Source of the DNA: Tsuneonella flava
GTDB taxonomy: Bacteria; Pseudomonadota; Alphaproteobacteria; Sphingomonadales; Sphingomonadaceae
Length of the DNA: 64,000 nucleotides
Direction of reading: 5' to 3'
NCBI RefSeq assembly: GCF_002870965.1
Contig: NZ_PHSO01000001.1
Span: 186,001-250,000, forward strand
A program made the translations under genes and the position numbers. Numbering within the stretch: the first letter of the stretch is position 1; each line of letters opens with the position of its first letter. Under the pieces are notes generated by a model, which ran no database searches, was not told the DNA's origin, and saw only the letters and a list, made by a program, of their open reading frames with translations. Positions 44,527 through 52,699 of the stretch are shown piece after piece.

Positions 44527-45678
44527 ATGAGCCTGAAAGAGCAAATTGTCGCACTGTACGAACGCGATCGGCGAGACCATCCCAAGGCGCTGACCGTCAG
44601 CGACATACCGATCGACTATGAAGCGATCACGACAAAGTGGCTGACCGCGATCTTATGCGAGGACGTACCCGGCGCAGCGGTGGAGAGCTTTACGCTTGGG
44701 GCGCCGGATGACGGAACGGCAAACCGAAGGCGCATACACCTCACCTATAGTGCCGCCGGCCGCCAGGCCGGACTGCCGGCATCGGTGTTTTGCAAGGCGT
44801 CGCATGATCTGCAGCATCGCCTGACGCTCGGCATCACAGGCGGGGCGCATTCAGAGGTGAAGTTCTATCACAATGTCCGGCCCGCCCTCGCCATCGATAT
44901 CCCACAGGCTCATCATGCTGCCTATGATCCGCAGTCCTTTTGCTCGATCATCGTGCTGGAAGACATTGGCGATCGGGTGACCTTCTGCGGCCACAATGAG
45001 CCAATCGATCTGGATCGGGCGCGCGGGCAGATTGCGCTGCTCGCCGGGTTGCACAGTCGCTTCCACGGCCGCGCGGATTTAACGGCTCGGCTGGAACTCA
45101 ACACCTGGCCGGACTTCTTCGCCAACGCTGTGAGTCTGGGGCAGGAGCATAGCACCAACCAGGGTTTTCAGGCCGCAGAACAGCAGATACCGGCGCGGCT
45201 GTTCGCGCGATACGACGATATCTGGCCCGCTACGGTAGCAAGCGTCGAATGCCACAAGAGCCTGCCCGGCACAGTGCTGCATGGCGATTGCCACCTGAAG
45301 CAATGGTATGTCGCTCATGATGGCCGGATGGGTCTGACCGACTGGCAATGTGCATCGATCGGCAACTGGTCGCGCGACCTCTCCTACGCTCTGGCAAGTT
45401 CGCTCACGATAGAGCATCGCCGCCTGTGGGAGCGGGATCTGCTGGCGGAATATCTGGAGCTGATCGCCGAACAAGGTGTCGCCGTTCCTGCATTCGAGGA
45501 TGCTTTCGAGCTCTATCGCATGAACATGATGTCGGCACTCAACTGGTGGACGGGCACTCTCACCCCTGCCCCCGATATGCCCGAAATGCAGCCCACCGAA
45601 TCCAGCCTCGTATTCATCGAGCGGCTTGCACATGCGGCCGATGATCTCGATGCGGTGGATGCCTGCCTGCGATATTAA
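44527..45678 (+). CDS. Aminoglycoside-phosphotransferase-like kinase 1 (variant active site)
   Basis: A 383-residue protein of the APH/choline-kinase fold. The ATG at 44527 follows AAGGGG; an upstream GTG (44506) lacks this. The catalytic-loop motif reads HGDCHLKQ (H252, D254): the usual Asn five residues after Asp is replaced by Gln259. The Mg-binding Asp in LTDWQ follows. The first half has the substrate-like SVFCKASHDLQHR and HSEVKFYHNV segments. It is divergent from most of the cluster and convergent with the enoyl-CoA hydratase gene. Probably phosphorylates a small hydroxylated molecule or CoA ester, but activity is unsure given the Asn change. Confidence 0.85.
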   Translation: MSLKEQIVALYERDRRDHPKALTVSDIPIDYEAITTKWLTAILCEDVPGAAVESFTLGAPDDGTANRRRIHLTYSAAGRQAGLPASVFCKASHDLQHRLTLGITGGAHSEVKFYHNVRPALAIDIPQAHHAAYDPQSFCSIIVLEDIGDRVTFCGHNEPIDLDRARGQIALLAGLHSRFHGRADLTARLELNTWPDFFANAVSLGQEHSTNQGFQAAEQQIPARLFARYDDIWPATVASVECHKSLPGTVLHGDCHLKQWYVAHDGRMGLTDWQCASIGNWSRDLSYALASSLTIEHRRLWERDLLAEYLELIAEQGVAVPAFEDAFELYRMNMMSALNWWTGTLTPAPDMPEMQPTESSLVFIERLAHAADDLDAVDACLRY

Positions 45679-45696
45679 GCAAGCGCAAACGGCAGT

Positions 45697-46503
45697 TCAG
45701 CTTTCGGGTACCGTTTCCAACATCGTGCCAGACTGCAACAGCGCATCGATGCCGGCCAGCGCGATGTCGCTGTCGCGCACCTGGCGTGCGAAGGCCAGCC
45801 TCTCGGCTGCCACCGCTTCGCTCAACGTGTCGCCAATCGTGTCGGCAATCAGCGACTTGATGGCTCTGATCGCCTGCGGATCGCGACTGGCGAGCCGTTC
45901 GCCCAGTGCGAGCGCGAAAGCGACGGCATCATCCGCAATATCGCCCACGATACCAAGGCAGTAGGCGCGCTCTGCATCGAAAGTACGGCCGCGCAGGATG
46001 ATATCCGTTGCTGCCGACAGACCTATCAACCGGGTCAGCCGGGCAACTCCGCCACCGCCGGGGAGAATGTCGATACGCGCCTCCGGCAGACCGATATGCT
46101 GTACGTCGCGCTGAACGATACGCACGTCGCACGCCAACGCCAGTTCGAACCCTCCACCCATGCAGATGCCGTTGATCGCGGCGATAACCGGCACCGGCGC
46201 CTGCGCGATACAATCGATGAGGACCGCAAAGTCCCCCGACTGGAAAGCAACCTCGTCGATCAGCCCTTCGCGGATCGCCTTCGCGGCGCGCTGGATCGAT
46301 CGCAGGTCGTAATGGCGAATGAAGACCCCGGGATCGCTGCCGCAAATGACGATGGCGCGCGTTTCACTGTCTGCCAACGTATCGCGAAAGGCCGACAGCA
46401 GCTTTGTGGCGCCACGCGCGCTCAAAATGCCGTGAGGCGGATTGCCGAAGCGGATCAGCCTGACCGCGCCGAGCTTTTCGACTGGCGGCAAGACCTCACT
46501 CAT
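45697..46503 (-). CDS. Enoyl-CoA hydratase/isomerase family protein (A)
   Basis: A 268-residue crotonase-fold protein. The oxyanion-hole segment INGICMGGGFELALACD and the second block GLPEARIDILPGGGG carry both Glu residues used by hydratases, so hydration of an enoyl-CoA is likely. The N-terminal SGDPGV region replaces the usual AGAD segment. The ribosome site GAGGGG precedes ATG 46501-46503. It is the last gene of a leftward operon starting at 52206 (kinase 2, DUF7064-like, amidohydrolase, SDR remnant, aldehyde dehydrogenase). Confidence 0.92.
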   Translation of the reverse strand: MSEVLPPVEKLGAVRLIRFGNPPHGILSARGATKLLSAFRDTLADSETRAIVICGSDPGVFIRHYDLRSIQRAAKAIREGLIDEVAFQSGDFAVLIDCIAQAPVPVIAAINGICMGGGFELALACDVRIVQRDVQHIGLPEARIDILPGGGGVARLTRLIGLSAATDIILRGRTFDAERAYCLGIVGDIADDAVAFALALGERLASRDPQAIRAIKSLIADTIGDTLSEAVAAERLAFARQVRDSDIALAGIDALLQSGTMLETVPES

Positions 46504-46543
46504 CGCCAGCCCCTCACAATCCCGCGATCACAGGTCGCCGAAC

Positions 46544-47971
46544 TCACGCGGCCTTCGGCACGAAGATCGTCTTGGCTTGCGTGAACTCCAGCAGGCCCAC
46601 TTGCCCGTTCTCCACCCCAAGGCCAGACTGTTTGGCACCGGAGAAGGGAATGTGCGGGGCGGACTGAAGGTTCTGGTTGATCCAGACAGTGCCGGTTTCC
46701 ATCCGCGCGGCAATCGCCTTCGCCTGCGCGATGTCTTTCGACCAGACCGCCCCGGCAAGACCATACTCGCTGTCATTGGCGCGGCTCATCAGTTCGTCGA
46801 TGTCGCTGAAGCGCAGCAGTGGCAAAACCGGACCAAAGGCTTCCTCGGTCACAACCGCTGCCGTATCGGGTGGATTGTCGACCAGAGTGATCGGCACGAA
46901 GTAGCCTTCGCCTTCCGGCACGTCGCTGCCGCGCAACAATGTCAGGCCATCGGCCTCGGCCTGCTCGATCAGCCCCATGACCCGCTTATATTGCGGCGCA
47001 TTCTGCACAGGACCGAAAACCACTCCCTCCTCCGTGCCGTCGCCGACTTTCATCATCTGGGCGATAGCGTGCAGGCGGTCGCGCAAGGCGTCGTAGATGT
47101 CCTCGTGGATGTAGAGGCGCTTGGTCGCGATGCAGACCTGAGCGCTGTTGTAAAATGCCCCCATGAATATCTGCTCGGCAACGACATCGAGATCGACATC
47201 GGGCATGATGATCGCCGCGTCATTGCCACCCAGTTCCAGCGTCACACGCTTCAGATCCTTCGCAGCGGACTCCATCACCCGCTTGCCTGTAGCGGTCGAT
47301 CCGGTGAAACTGATCTTCGCAAAGCCGGGATGCGCCGTCATCAACGGACCCAGCGCATCGCCGCCGCTCAGCACGTTGAACACGCCGTCCGGCAGAATGC
47401 CACGCGAAAGCTCGCCTAGCTTCAGGGCACACAGCGGCGTGAAGGGCGAGGGTTTGAGCACCATCGTGTTACCCGCGAGCAGTGCAGGCGCAATTTTCCA
47501 GATCGCCAGCAGGAACGGGAAGTTCCAGGGGACGATCGCGCAGACCACGCCCAAAGGCACATGATGAACCTCGACCGTGCGAGCCTCGCTATCTTCGACG
47601 ATCTCGACCGGGATATCCTGTGCAGCAGCGGCGCGAAGCCACTGTATGCCCAGAGCGATCTCGGCCGCAGCGAAGCTCAAGGGACGCCCCTGTTCACGTG
47701 TGAACAACGCGGTAAACGCCTCGCTGTTCGCTTCTATCGCATCGGCGAGTTGCAGGAGAGCGGCGCGGCGTTGCTCTATGCCCAGCGCCCGCCAGCCGGG
47801 CAGAGCGAGGGTCGCCGCATCGACGGCGCTGTCGAGCTGCCCTGCGCCGGCATCGGGTGCCGATGCAAAAGCCTTGCCGGTCGCCGGGTTGATCACGTCC
47901 AGATGATCGTTGCTACCGCAAGCGCTGCCACCGATCGTGCCTTCGTACCCGGTGGTGAAATCAATGCTCAT
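46544..47971 (-). CDS. NAD(P)-dependent aldehyde dehydrogenase
   Basis: A 475-residue ALDH-superfamily enzyme oxidising an aldehyde to the acid. Catalytic residues are visible: general-base Glu246 in LELGGND and nucleophile Cys280 in NSAQVC, with PWNFPF (N150) and FTGST for cofactor binding. The ATG at 47969-47971 has GGAG at 8-nt spacing, so the GTG three codons upstream is rejected. It follows the SDR remnant and amidohydrolase in a leftward operon. The aldehyde could come from a side-chain cleavage step; the substrate is unknown. Confidence 0.94.
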   Translation of the reverse strand: MSIDFTTGYEGTIGGSACGSNDHLDVINPATGKAFASAPDAGAGQLDSAVDAATLALPGWRALGIEQRRAALLQLADAIEANSEAFTALFTREQGRPLSFAAAEIALGIQWLRAAAAQDIPVEIVEDSEARTVEVHHVPLGVVCAIVPWNFPFLLAIWKIAPALLAGNTMVLKPSPFTPLCALKLGELSRGILPDGVFNVLSGGDALGPLMTAHPGFAKISFTGSTATGKRVMESAAKDLKRVTLELGGNDAAIIMPDVDLDVVAEQIFMGAFYNSAQVCIATKRLYIHEDIYDALRDRLHAIAQMMKVGDGTEEGVVFGPVQNAPQYKRVMGLIEQAEADGLTLLRGSDVPEGEGYFVPITLVDNPPDTAAVVTEEAFGPVLPLLRFSDIDELMSRANDSEYGLAGAVWSKDIAQAKAIAARMETGTVWINQNLQSAPHIPFSGAKQSGLGVENGQVGLLEFTQAKTIFVPKAA

Positions 47972-48104
47972 TGTGCTCACTCCATCGACCGCCTGCGGGG
48001 GTCATAATTGCGGTTGCTATCGACTATTCGAGACCGGAAAGGTCGCCCAGGGATGTAAAGTGCACTATCCGCGTGCCGCATTCGGGGATGCCCGACATCT
48101 ACTT

Positions 48105-48281
48105 TCACCTCGCCGTCAGAATGCTGGCATTCAGCGGCTTGCGTTCGTCCGGCACCCCTTCGGTCCCGTGTGCAGCACGGGAGCAGATCGCCAGATCTGC
48201 CCCCGCTTCTGCATCGGGCCGCGCAAAACCACCGCCGATGCCCTTGCTGACACCTGTGATGATCGGACGCTTGCCCACCAC
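48105..48281 (-). pseudogene. Truncated short-chain dehydrogenase remnant
   Basis: A 58-codon minus-strand frame begins (GTG) at the position expected for the next operon gene and reads VVGKRPIITGVSKGIGGGF, then EAGADLAICSR, the N-terminal NAD(P)-binding TGxxxGIG motif of an SDR. After that the similarity fades and a TGA ends it at 48105. The catalytic Ser-Tyr-Lys part is missing. The start overlaps the amidohydrolase stop region, as in a former operon gene. The other bases between 48282 and the ALDH start hold nothing else. Confidence 0.75.
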
Positions 48282-48284
48282 GGC

Positions 48285-50033
48285 CTATTCGGCTGCCTCA
48301 GCTGCGAGCATCATCTGATCGACCAATGCGCCCATGTCGGGCAGGATCTTGCCCGGCCGCGCGTCATTGGGCACGCCGTCGACGAAGGTGATTTCACCGT
48401 TCACGATGATCATGTGATAGCCGCTCGTCACGAAGTAGCGGCGCCAATCGCCCTGCGGCTGGTCGAACCGCATCTCGTAGCTCTCGCCGCTGGCGTCGAT
48501 ATCGTCGATCGCATAGATCAGCAGGTCGGCAGCCATCCCTTCCAGCACCGCGCCGCGATCGCGAAGACCCATTACGCGGGCGGGCTGGTACGAGAAGTGA
48601 TAGTGCAGTTCCTCCAGCGACATGAAGCCACCGTCGCGACCCAGGGTGCAGAGCAGTTCGGTCGCCCAATGGCCCCCGCAATAGAACTTCGAGTGAGCAC
48701 CGCCGTCGGAACTGCCCGCCAGCACGAACGGACTGCTCATGATATCGGCCGCTTCGCAAACATCGGCGCCGGAATTGACTGTGGTCTGGAAATTGGCCCA
48801 TCCATTGGTCGCAATCGACGTGTCGAACAGCACGTCCAGCGCATGGACACCGCGTTCTTCCGCAATGTCACCCAGACGCCGGCCGACCAGCGGTTCCAGC
48901 TCGGGCACATCGCCGCTGGCCGTCAGGACAATATCCTCGATCGCGCCGCTTCCGGTCATCAGCTGCGTGGGATCGTACTTGGCACGCATGGTAGCGCGAT
49001 GGTTCTCGTCTGCGATCAGCGCCAGCTTCTCTTCGACAGTCGGCAGCTTGGAGATTGCGCGCCATTCGGGAATGCCGTCGTTGAGATTGAGGTCAATCAG
49101 ATTGAACTCGTTCCACGAACGCTGGACGAAGGACTGAACGAAGATCTGGCGCCCCTGCTTCCACTGTTCGTCGACCCAATCGAGCAGTGGGCGATAGCAT
49201 TCCTTCATCACTGCCGTCGAAAGGGCGACGTTCAGGATTACCGGCCGTTGCGTCGCGTCGAAGAAATCCGCCGCGAGCTGCTTCATGTCGCACAGGCCCG
49301 GAACGTAAGACAGGACCTGGATCGTGCCACGCCCGATTTCGCCGAGCGTGCGGCACAGTTCGATGGCGTCTTGCTGATCCATCGTGTCCGTCGGCATCGG
49401 CGTACCGTCGTAATCCGTGTGGCCGTTCTTGTCCTGCAGATGCGACAGACCGATACCTGCGGCGCCAGCATCCATCGCTTCGCGGATCAATTGCTTCATC
49501 TGCGAAAGTTCATCCGGAGTGGCCGACCGGCTCTTGGCCGCATCGATGCCCATGACATAGACCATCAGCGGGTTGAGCGGGATATACATCATGAAGTTGA
49601 CGCCCTTGGGGAGCGAACGGAGATGCTCCAGCCATTCGGGGAAGCTCTCCCACGTCCAGGGCAATTCGGCCTTCATCTGTTCGTAGGGAACCTGCTCGGT
49701 ATTCTCCATCATCAGCATCGCGCGTTCGCGATCCTGAGGGCGGCAGGGCGCAAACCCGAAGCCGCAATTGCCCGCCACCACAGTCGTCACACCGTTTTCG
49801 CCCGAGTTCGAGCAATAGGGGTCCCAATGGATCTGCGCGTCATAATGGGTGTGGCAGTCGACATGGCCGGGGGCGACAACCTTCCCGGTGGCATCGATGA
49901 CCTTTTGCGCTTCCGACGGCTCGATCCGGCCGATTTTCTCGATCACACCGTTACGGATGCCAATGTCCGCCTGATAGCGGGGGAAGGTGGTACCGTCGAT
50001 GATGGTGCCTGATTTGATAAGCAAGTCAAACAT
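48285..50033 (-). CDS. D-aminoacylase-type amidohydrolase
   Basis: A 582-residue metal-dependent hydrolase of the N-acyl-D-amino-acid deacylase group in the amidohydrolase superfamily. The first metal motif is HTH (H61, H63) in GHVDCHTHYDAQIHWDP, and the active-site Asp is in GSSDGGAHSKF. The C-terminal segment EGMAADLLIYAIDD closes the composite domain. It would hydrolyse an amide or cyclic amide. The ATG at 50031-50033 follows GAGGAGAG, so the upstream frame to 50072 is rejected. It sits between the DUF7064-like gene and the SDR remnant in the leftward operon. The true substrate is unknown. Confidence 0.9.
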   Translation of the reverse strand: MFDLLIKSGTIIDGTTFPRYQADIGIRNGVIEKIGRIEPSEAQKVIDATGKVVAPGHVDCHTHYDAQIHWDPYCSNSGENGVTTVVAGNCGFGFAPCRPQDRERAMLMMENTEQVPYEQMKAELPWTWESFPEWLEHLRSLPKGVNFMMYIPLNPLMVYVMGIDAAKSRSATPDELSQMKQLIREAMDAGAAGIGLSHLQDKNGHTDYDGTPMPTDTMDQQDAIELCRTLGEIGRGTIQVLSYVPGLCDMKQLAADFFDATQRPVILNVALSTAVMKECYRPLLDWVDEQWKQGRQIFVQSFVQRSWNEFNLIDLNLNDGIPEWRAISKLPTVEEKLALIADENHRATMRAKYDPTQLMTGSGAIEDIVLTASGDVPELEPLVGRRLGDIAEERGVHALDVLFDTSIATNGWANFQTTVNSGADVCEAADIMSSPFVLAGSSDGGAHSKFYCGGHWATELLCTLGRDGGFMSLEELHYHFSYQPARVMGLRDRGAVLEGMAADLLIYAIDDIDASGESYEMRFDQPQGDWRRYFVTSGYHMIIVNGEITFVDGVPNDARPGKILPDMGALVDQMMLAAEAAE

Positions 50034-50087
50034 GGTTCTCTCTCCTCGACTTCGCGTTCTTGCGAGCGACAATTGTAATACGCGGGG

Positions 50088-51080
50088 TTAAATGGCGTAG
50101 CTGGCCGAAGGCGACAGCCCGAGGTCAACGGCCACGATGTCGGTGTCCGACTGGTCGGGCATGTGCGTTCCGCGAGCCGGATTGTTGTTGTGAATGGAAT
50201 CGCAGAAACCGGTCTTCCCAGCGTAATCGACTTCGGAAATCGTATCGACGAGGAAGCCATTGTTGGCCGGAAACCTCGTCAGGTAGGCCTGAACCGGGCG
50301 ATAGGGCAGCGTGAGTTTTTCACCCGACTGCAGAGTAATGACCGCCGTACCGCCCATCGACGTCAATCCATCTGCATCGATGGTGACGAGCACGCGCAGG
50401 TCGGCGATATCCTCATCCACGCCGTCACGCACGACGAACCCGGAGACGGTGCGGCCATTGGCGGTGTCGCACACGAAGGTGGCAAAGCTCAGTTCCGGGC
50501 CCACCGTGCCGGAAAACATCCGGAAGCGGCGGTAGTCGAAATGGGCAAAGTCGCGGAAGCCCCAGGATCTGTCACGATGCGCCAGCGCATCGATCGTATA
50601 GTCCCGGTCGCCAATCCGGATCTGCCCCTTGATACGGCCCGACACTTCGAGGTGCCCACCTGGGTTCATCGCTTCCATGAACTTGGCTTCGTGGCTCGAT
50701 TTCGACCAGCCGCGCGGGGTGTGGAAGCTCTCGTAGAACTCGATATCCGCGCTGCTGCCGGGCTCGTCCCAGCGGAAGCGCATCCTGCCATCGCCCAGCG
50801 CATCGGCGCGATGGGATTCGACCTGATGGCCATCTTCCCAGCGATCCTTCGCGCCGATCGGGCGATCGCGCTCGAAAGCGTCGTTGACGGTGTAACGCTC
50901 TCCGTTCTTGTCGAACACGAACAGGGTGACCTGCCCGGTCCCGGCATTCGGCTTCTGGCCGATCCGCTGATAACCGCCGACGCCGGTATTGGCATCATAG
51001 AACCAGTAGCAATCGCTTTCCTGCCAGCCCAATTCCTCACCAGGCTGATGCGGCCGGTCCCAGGTTTCATCGTATGTCAT
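50088..51080 (-). CDS. DUF7064/DUF7065-like protein of the catabolic operon
   Basis: A 330-residue, largely beta-strand protein without signal peptide, rich in Trp, Tyr, Asp and Gly. Segments such as WDRPHQPGEELGWQESDCYWFYDA, FHTPRGWSKSSHEAKF and HRDRSWGFRDF recall the DUF7064/DUF7065 (tocopherol-cyclase-like or hydroxyneurosporene-synthase-like) proteins of sphingomonads and mycobacteria. Function is unknown. ATG 51078-51080 has a GAGG ribosome site, 13 nt after the stop of kinase 2, so the two are co-transcribed. The lipocalin-like fold would suit binding of a hydrophobic ligand, an inference only. Confidence 0.72.
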   Translation of the reverse strand: MTYDETWDRPHQPGEELGWQESDCYWFYDANTGVGGYQRIGQKPNAGTGQVTLFVFDKNGERYTVNDAFERDRPIGAKDRWEDGHQVESHRADALGDGRMRFRWDEPGSSADIEFYESFHTPRGWSKSSHEAKFMEAMNPGGHLEVSGRIKGQIRIGDRDYTIDALAHRDRSWGFRDFAHFDYRRFRMFSGTVGPELSFATFVCDTANGRTVSGFVVRDGVDEDIADLRVLVTIDADGLTSMGGTAVITLQSGEKLTLPYRPVQAYLTRFPANNGFLVDTISEVDYAGKTGFCDSIHNNNPARGTHMPDQSDTDIVAVDLGLSPSASYAI

Positions 51081-51093
51081 GGTCAATCCTCGA

Positions 51094-52206
51094 TCAGGCT
51101 TGCTGGCTGGAAGCAGAAGCGGCCTTCGCTTCCGCAAGATTTTCGGTGACGATCTTATCGACGATCGCCCACATCTCTTCGGGGTTAGGAAGCGCATTGG
51201 CCGCGAAAATCTGGCCGACCAGATAGCGGTAGGCCATGCAGAGCTTGAAATAGGCCCAGTGCTCTACTTTCTCGCCGCTTTCGGCTTCGTAGCGCGCGAT
51301 ATATTCCTCTTCCGTCGGCGTATCGTCGACGACGATGTCGGTCAGCTTCAGGATTTCGGTGGTCAGAACCATCATCACGATGTCAGTTTCGGCATAGCCG
51401 AGATGGGCAAGCTCCCAGTCGAGGACACCGGCCGGAACACCGTTGCGGAAGATGGTGTTGCAATGCTGGGCATCGCCGTGGATCAGAGTGGCTTCACGCA
51501 CTGGCGGCTGGTTGGCCAGAAGCCAGTCATGCACCGACTTCACGCGCAGGAAACGCGGATCGTCCGGCTCCGTAATAAGCTGCGCCTCTTTGAGCCACCA
51601 GCTCAGCTCGCGCTCCAGCGGGGTCGCGCCTTCGCCGCGCTTGAGCAGATGAGGCACCCGGTCTGCGCCGATCGCTGCCTTACGCAACCGTCCGTGGAAG
51701 CCCGCCGGTTCGAGCATCATGCGATGGCGGTCTTCGTTCGAGAGCTTAGCGAACGGCCCGCGCGAATACATCGCCGAAGCGGGTATCTCGCCCACCACGC
51801 GCTCCATGACAAAACCCGGAGCGCCAATGCCCTCACCATCGGCATCCAGCCACATCACCGCCGGCACGGTAAGCCCTGCAGCATGGACCGCCTGCATCGT
51901 GAGAAACTCGTCTTCGAAGCTCTTCTGCTGCAGCAACGACACGCCAGGTGCATAGCGCAGCACCAGCGATTCACGTTGCGGGCCCTCTCCCCGGTCGATC
52001 ACCGCGGTGAAGAAGGCAATGCCATTGCTCATGCCCGAACCGTCGGTCAGGGTATCGAAGTCTTCGATCGACACCGGACCGTGAACATCGGACTGAGCAC
52101 TGATGAAAGCCGCCAACCGCTCCGGATCGATATGCGTAAAGCGTGCACGCGCTGTACGGATAGCATCATCCCATACGTTCGCGGGGGCCGGCGTAGTAAG
52201 TTCCAT
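51094..52206 (-). CDS. Aminoglycoside-phosphotransferase-like kinase 2
   Basis: A 370-residue protein of the APH family. The catalytic motif HGDAQHCN (His, Asp, Asn intact) is followed by the metal Asp in VLDWELAHLG. The N-terminal lobe has SGMSNGIAFF and SLVLRYAPG (probable ATP-binding Lys replaced by Arg). The ATG at 52204-52206 is chosen for MELTTPAPAN, with GGAGG upstream; the in-frame ATG at 52222-52224 is possible. It heads the leftward operon ending at the hydratase at 45697. Kinases of this kind beside CoA enzymes can phosphorylate hydroxyacyl-CoAs. Confidence 0.88.
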   Translation of the reverse strand: MELTTPAPANVWDDAIRTARARFTHIDPERLAAFISAQSDVHGPVSIEDFDTLTDGSGMSNGIAFFTAVIDRGEGPQRESLVLRYAPGVSLLQQKSFEDEFLTMQAVHAAGLTVPAVMWLDADGEGIGAPGFVMERVVGEIPASAMYSRGPFAKLSNEDRHRMMLEPAGFHGRLRKAAIGADRVPHLLKRGEGATPLERELSWWLKEAQLITEPDDPRFLRVKSVHDWLLANQPPVREATLIHGDAQHCNTIFRNGVPAGVLDWELAHLGYAETDIVMMVLTTEILKLTDIVVDDTPTEEEYIARYEAESGEKVEHWAYFKLCMAYRYLVGQIFAANALPNPEEMWAIVDKIVTENLAEAKAASASSQQA

Positions 52207-52481
52207 CGTCCAAACATCCTCCATAAAGGTCTGCTTACCGACTGGAAGAAAGACAGCGACACGTTGCCCGTCACTCGCAACCGCCACTTCTCCTCTCCAG
52301 CGGTGCAAGCTGCAACCGCACACGCCTGATCGGCGTTGTTATCGAGGAGAAATTACCCCCGCAGCACTCCGCCAACAATGACGATGCCTGACAAGAAATA
52401 TACATGAGGAAGCATACTGCAGCAGTCGCACCCTCTGCTCGCAAGCGCCGGGGGCCACGGCAAGACCATATACCTTAGTTT

Positions 52482-52505
52482 TTGATATTACATATTTTAT
52501 ATCAA
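52482..52505. promoter_or_regulatory. AT-rich operator/promoter-like palindrome
   Basis: TTGATAT and ATATCAA flank a 10-nt AT-rich centre, a perfect inverted repeat within the only strongly AT-rich tract of the region. It lies about 280 nt upstream of kinase 2 and touches the end of the decayed frame at 52502. It could hold a promoter or a regulator site for the leftward operon; the rest of the gap (52207-52481) holds no gene that I recognise. Confidence 0.45.
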
Positions 52506-52680
52506 TTTTTGGCCTTGAAAATGGCCCGTAATATGTCTGGCGAAGCGGAGGCAATGCCGTAACGCAATGGCATTTCAAGGCCCATCTGCGCTGCAAGCGG
52601 CGACTCGTCGGCTAATGCCCCAGGCAGACAAACAGTCAGGCAGCCAGGCTTGACCTGGATGCGACATCCGGCTTGCAGAT
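52502..52680 (-). pseudogene. 3' remnant of an unidentified gene
   Basis: Directly after the acyl-CoA dehydrogenase stop, the minus strand reads in one open frame: AGCRIQVKPGCLTVCLPG, then ALADESPLAAQMGLEMPLRY, GIASASPDILRAIFKAKN and a stop at 52502. Composition and the Ala/Leu/Met-rich helix suggest real coding ancestry. There is no start codon or ribosome site between the dehydrogenase and this frame, so it looks like the tail of a deleted operon gene. Family not recognised. Confidence 0.45.
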
Positions 52681-52699
52681 TACCTCGACCTTTTCGGAG

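Noticed and set aside
47910-50012. Plus-strand frame of 700 codons
   Set aside because: Antisense of the amidohydrolase; it also runs through the SDR remnant.
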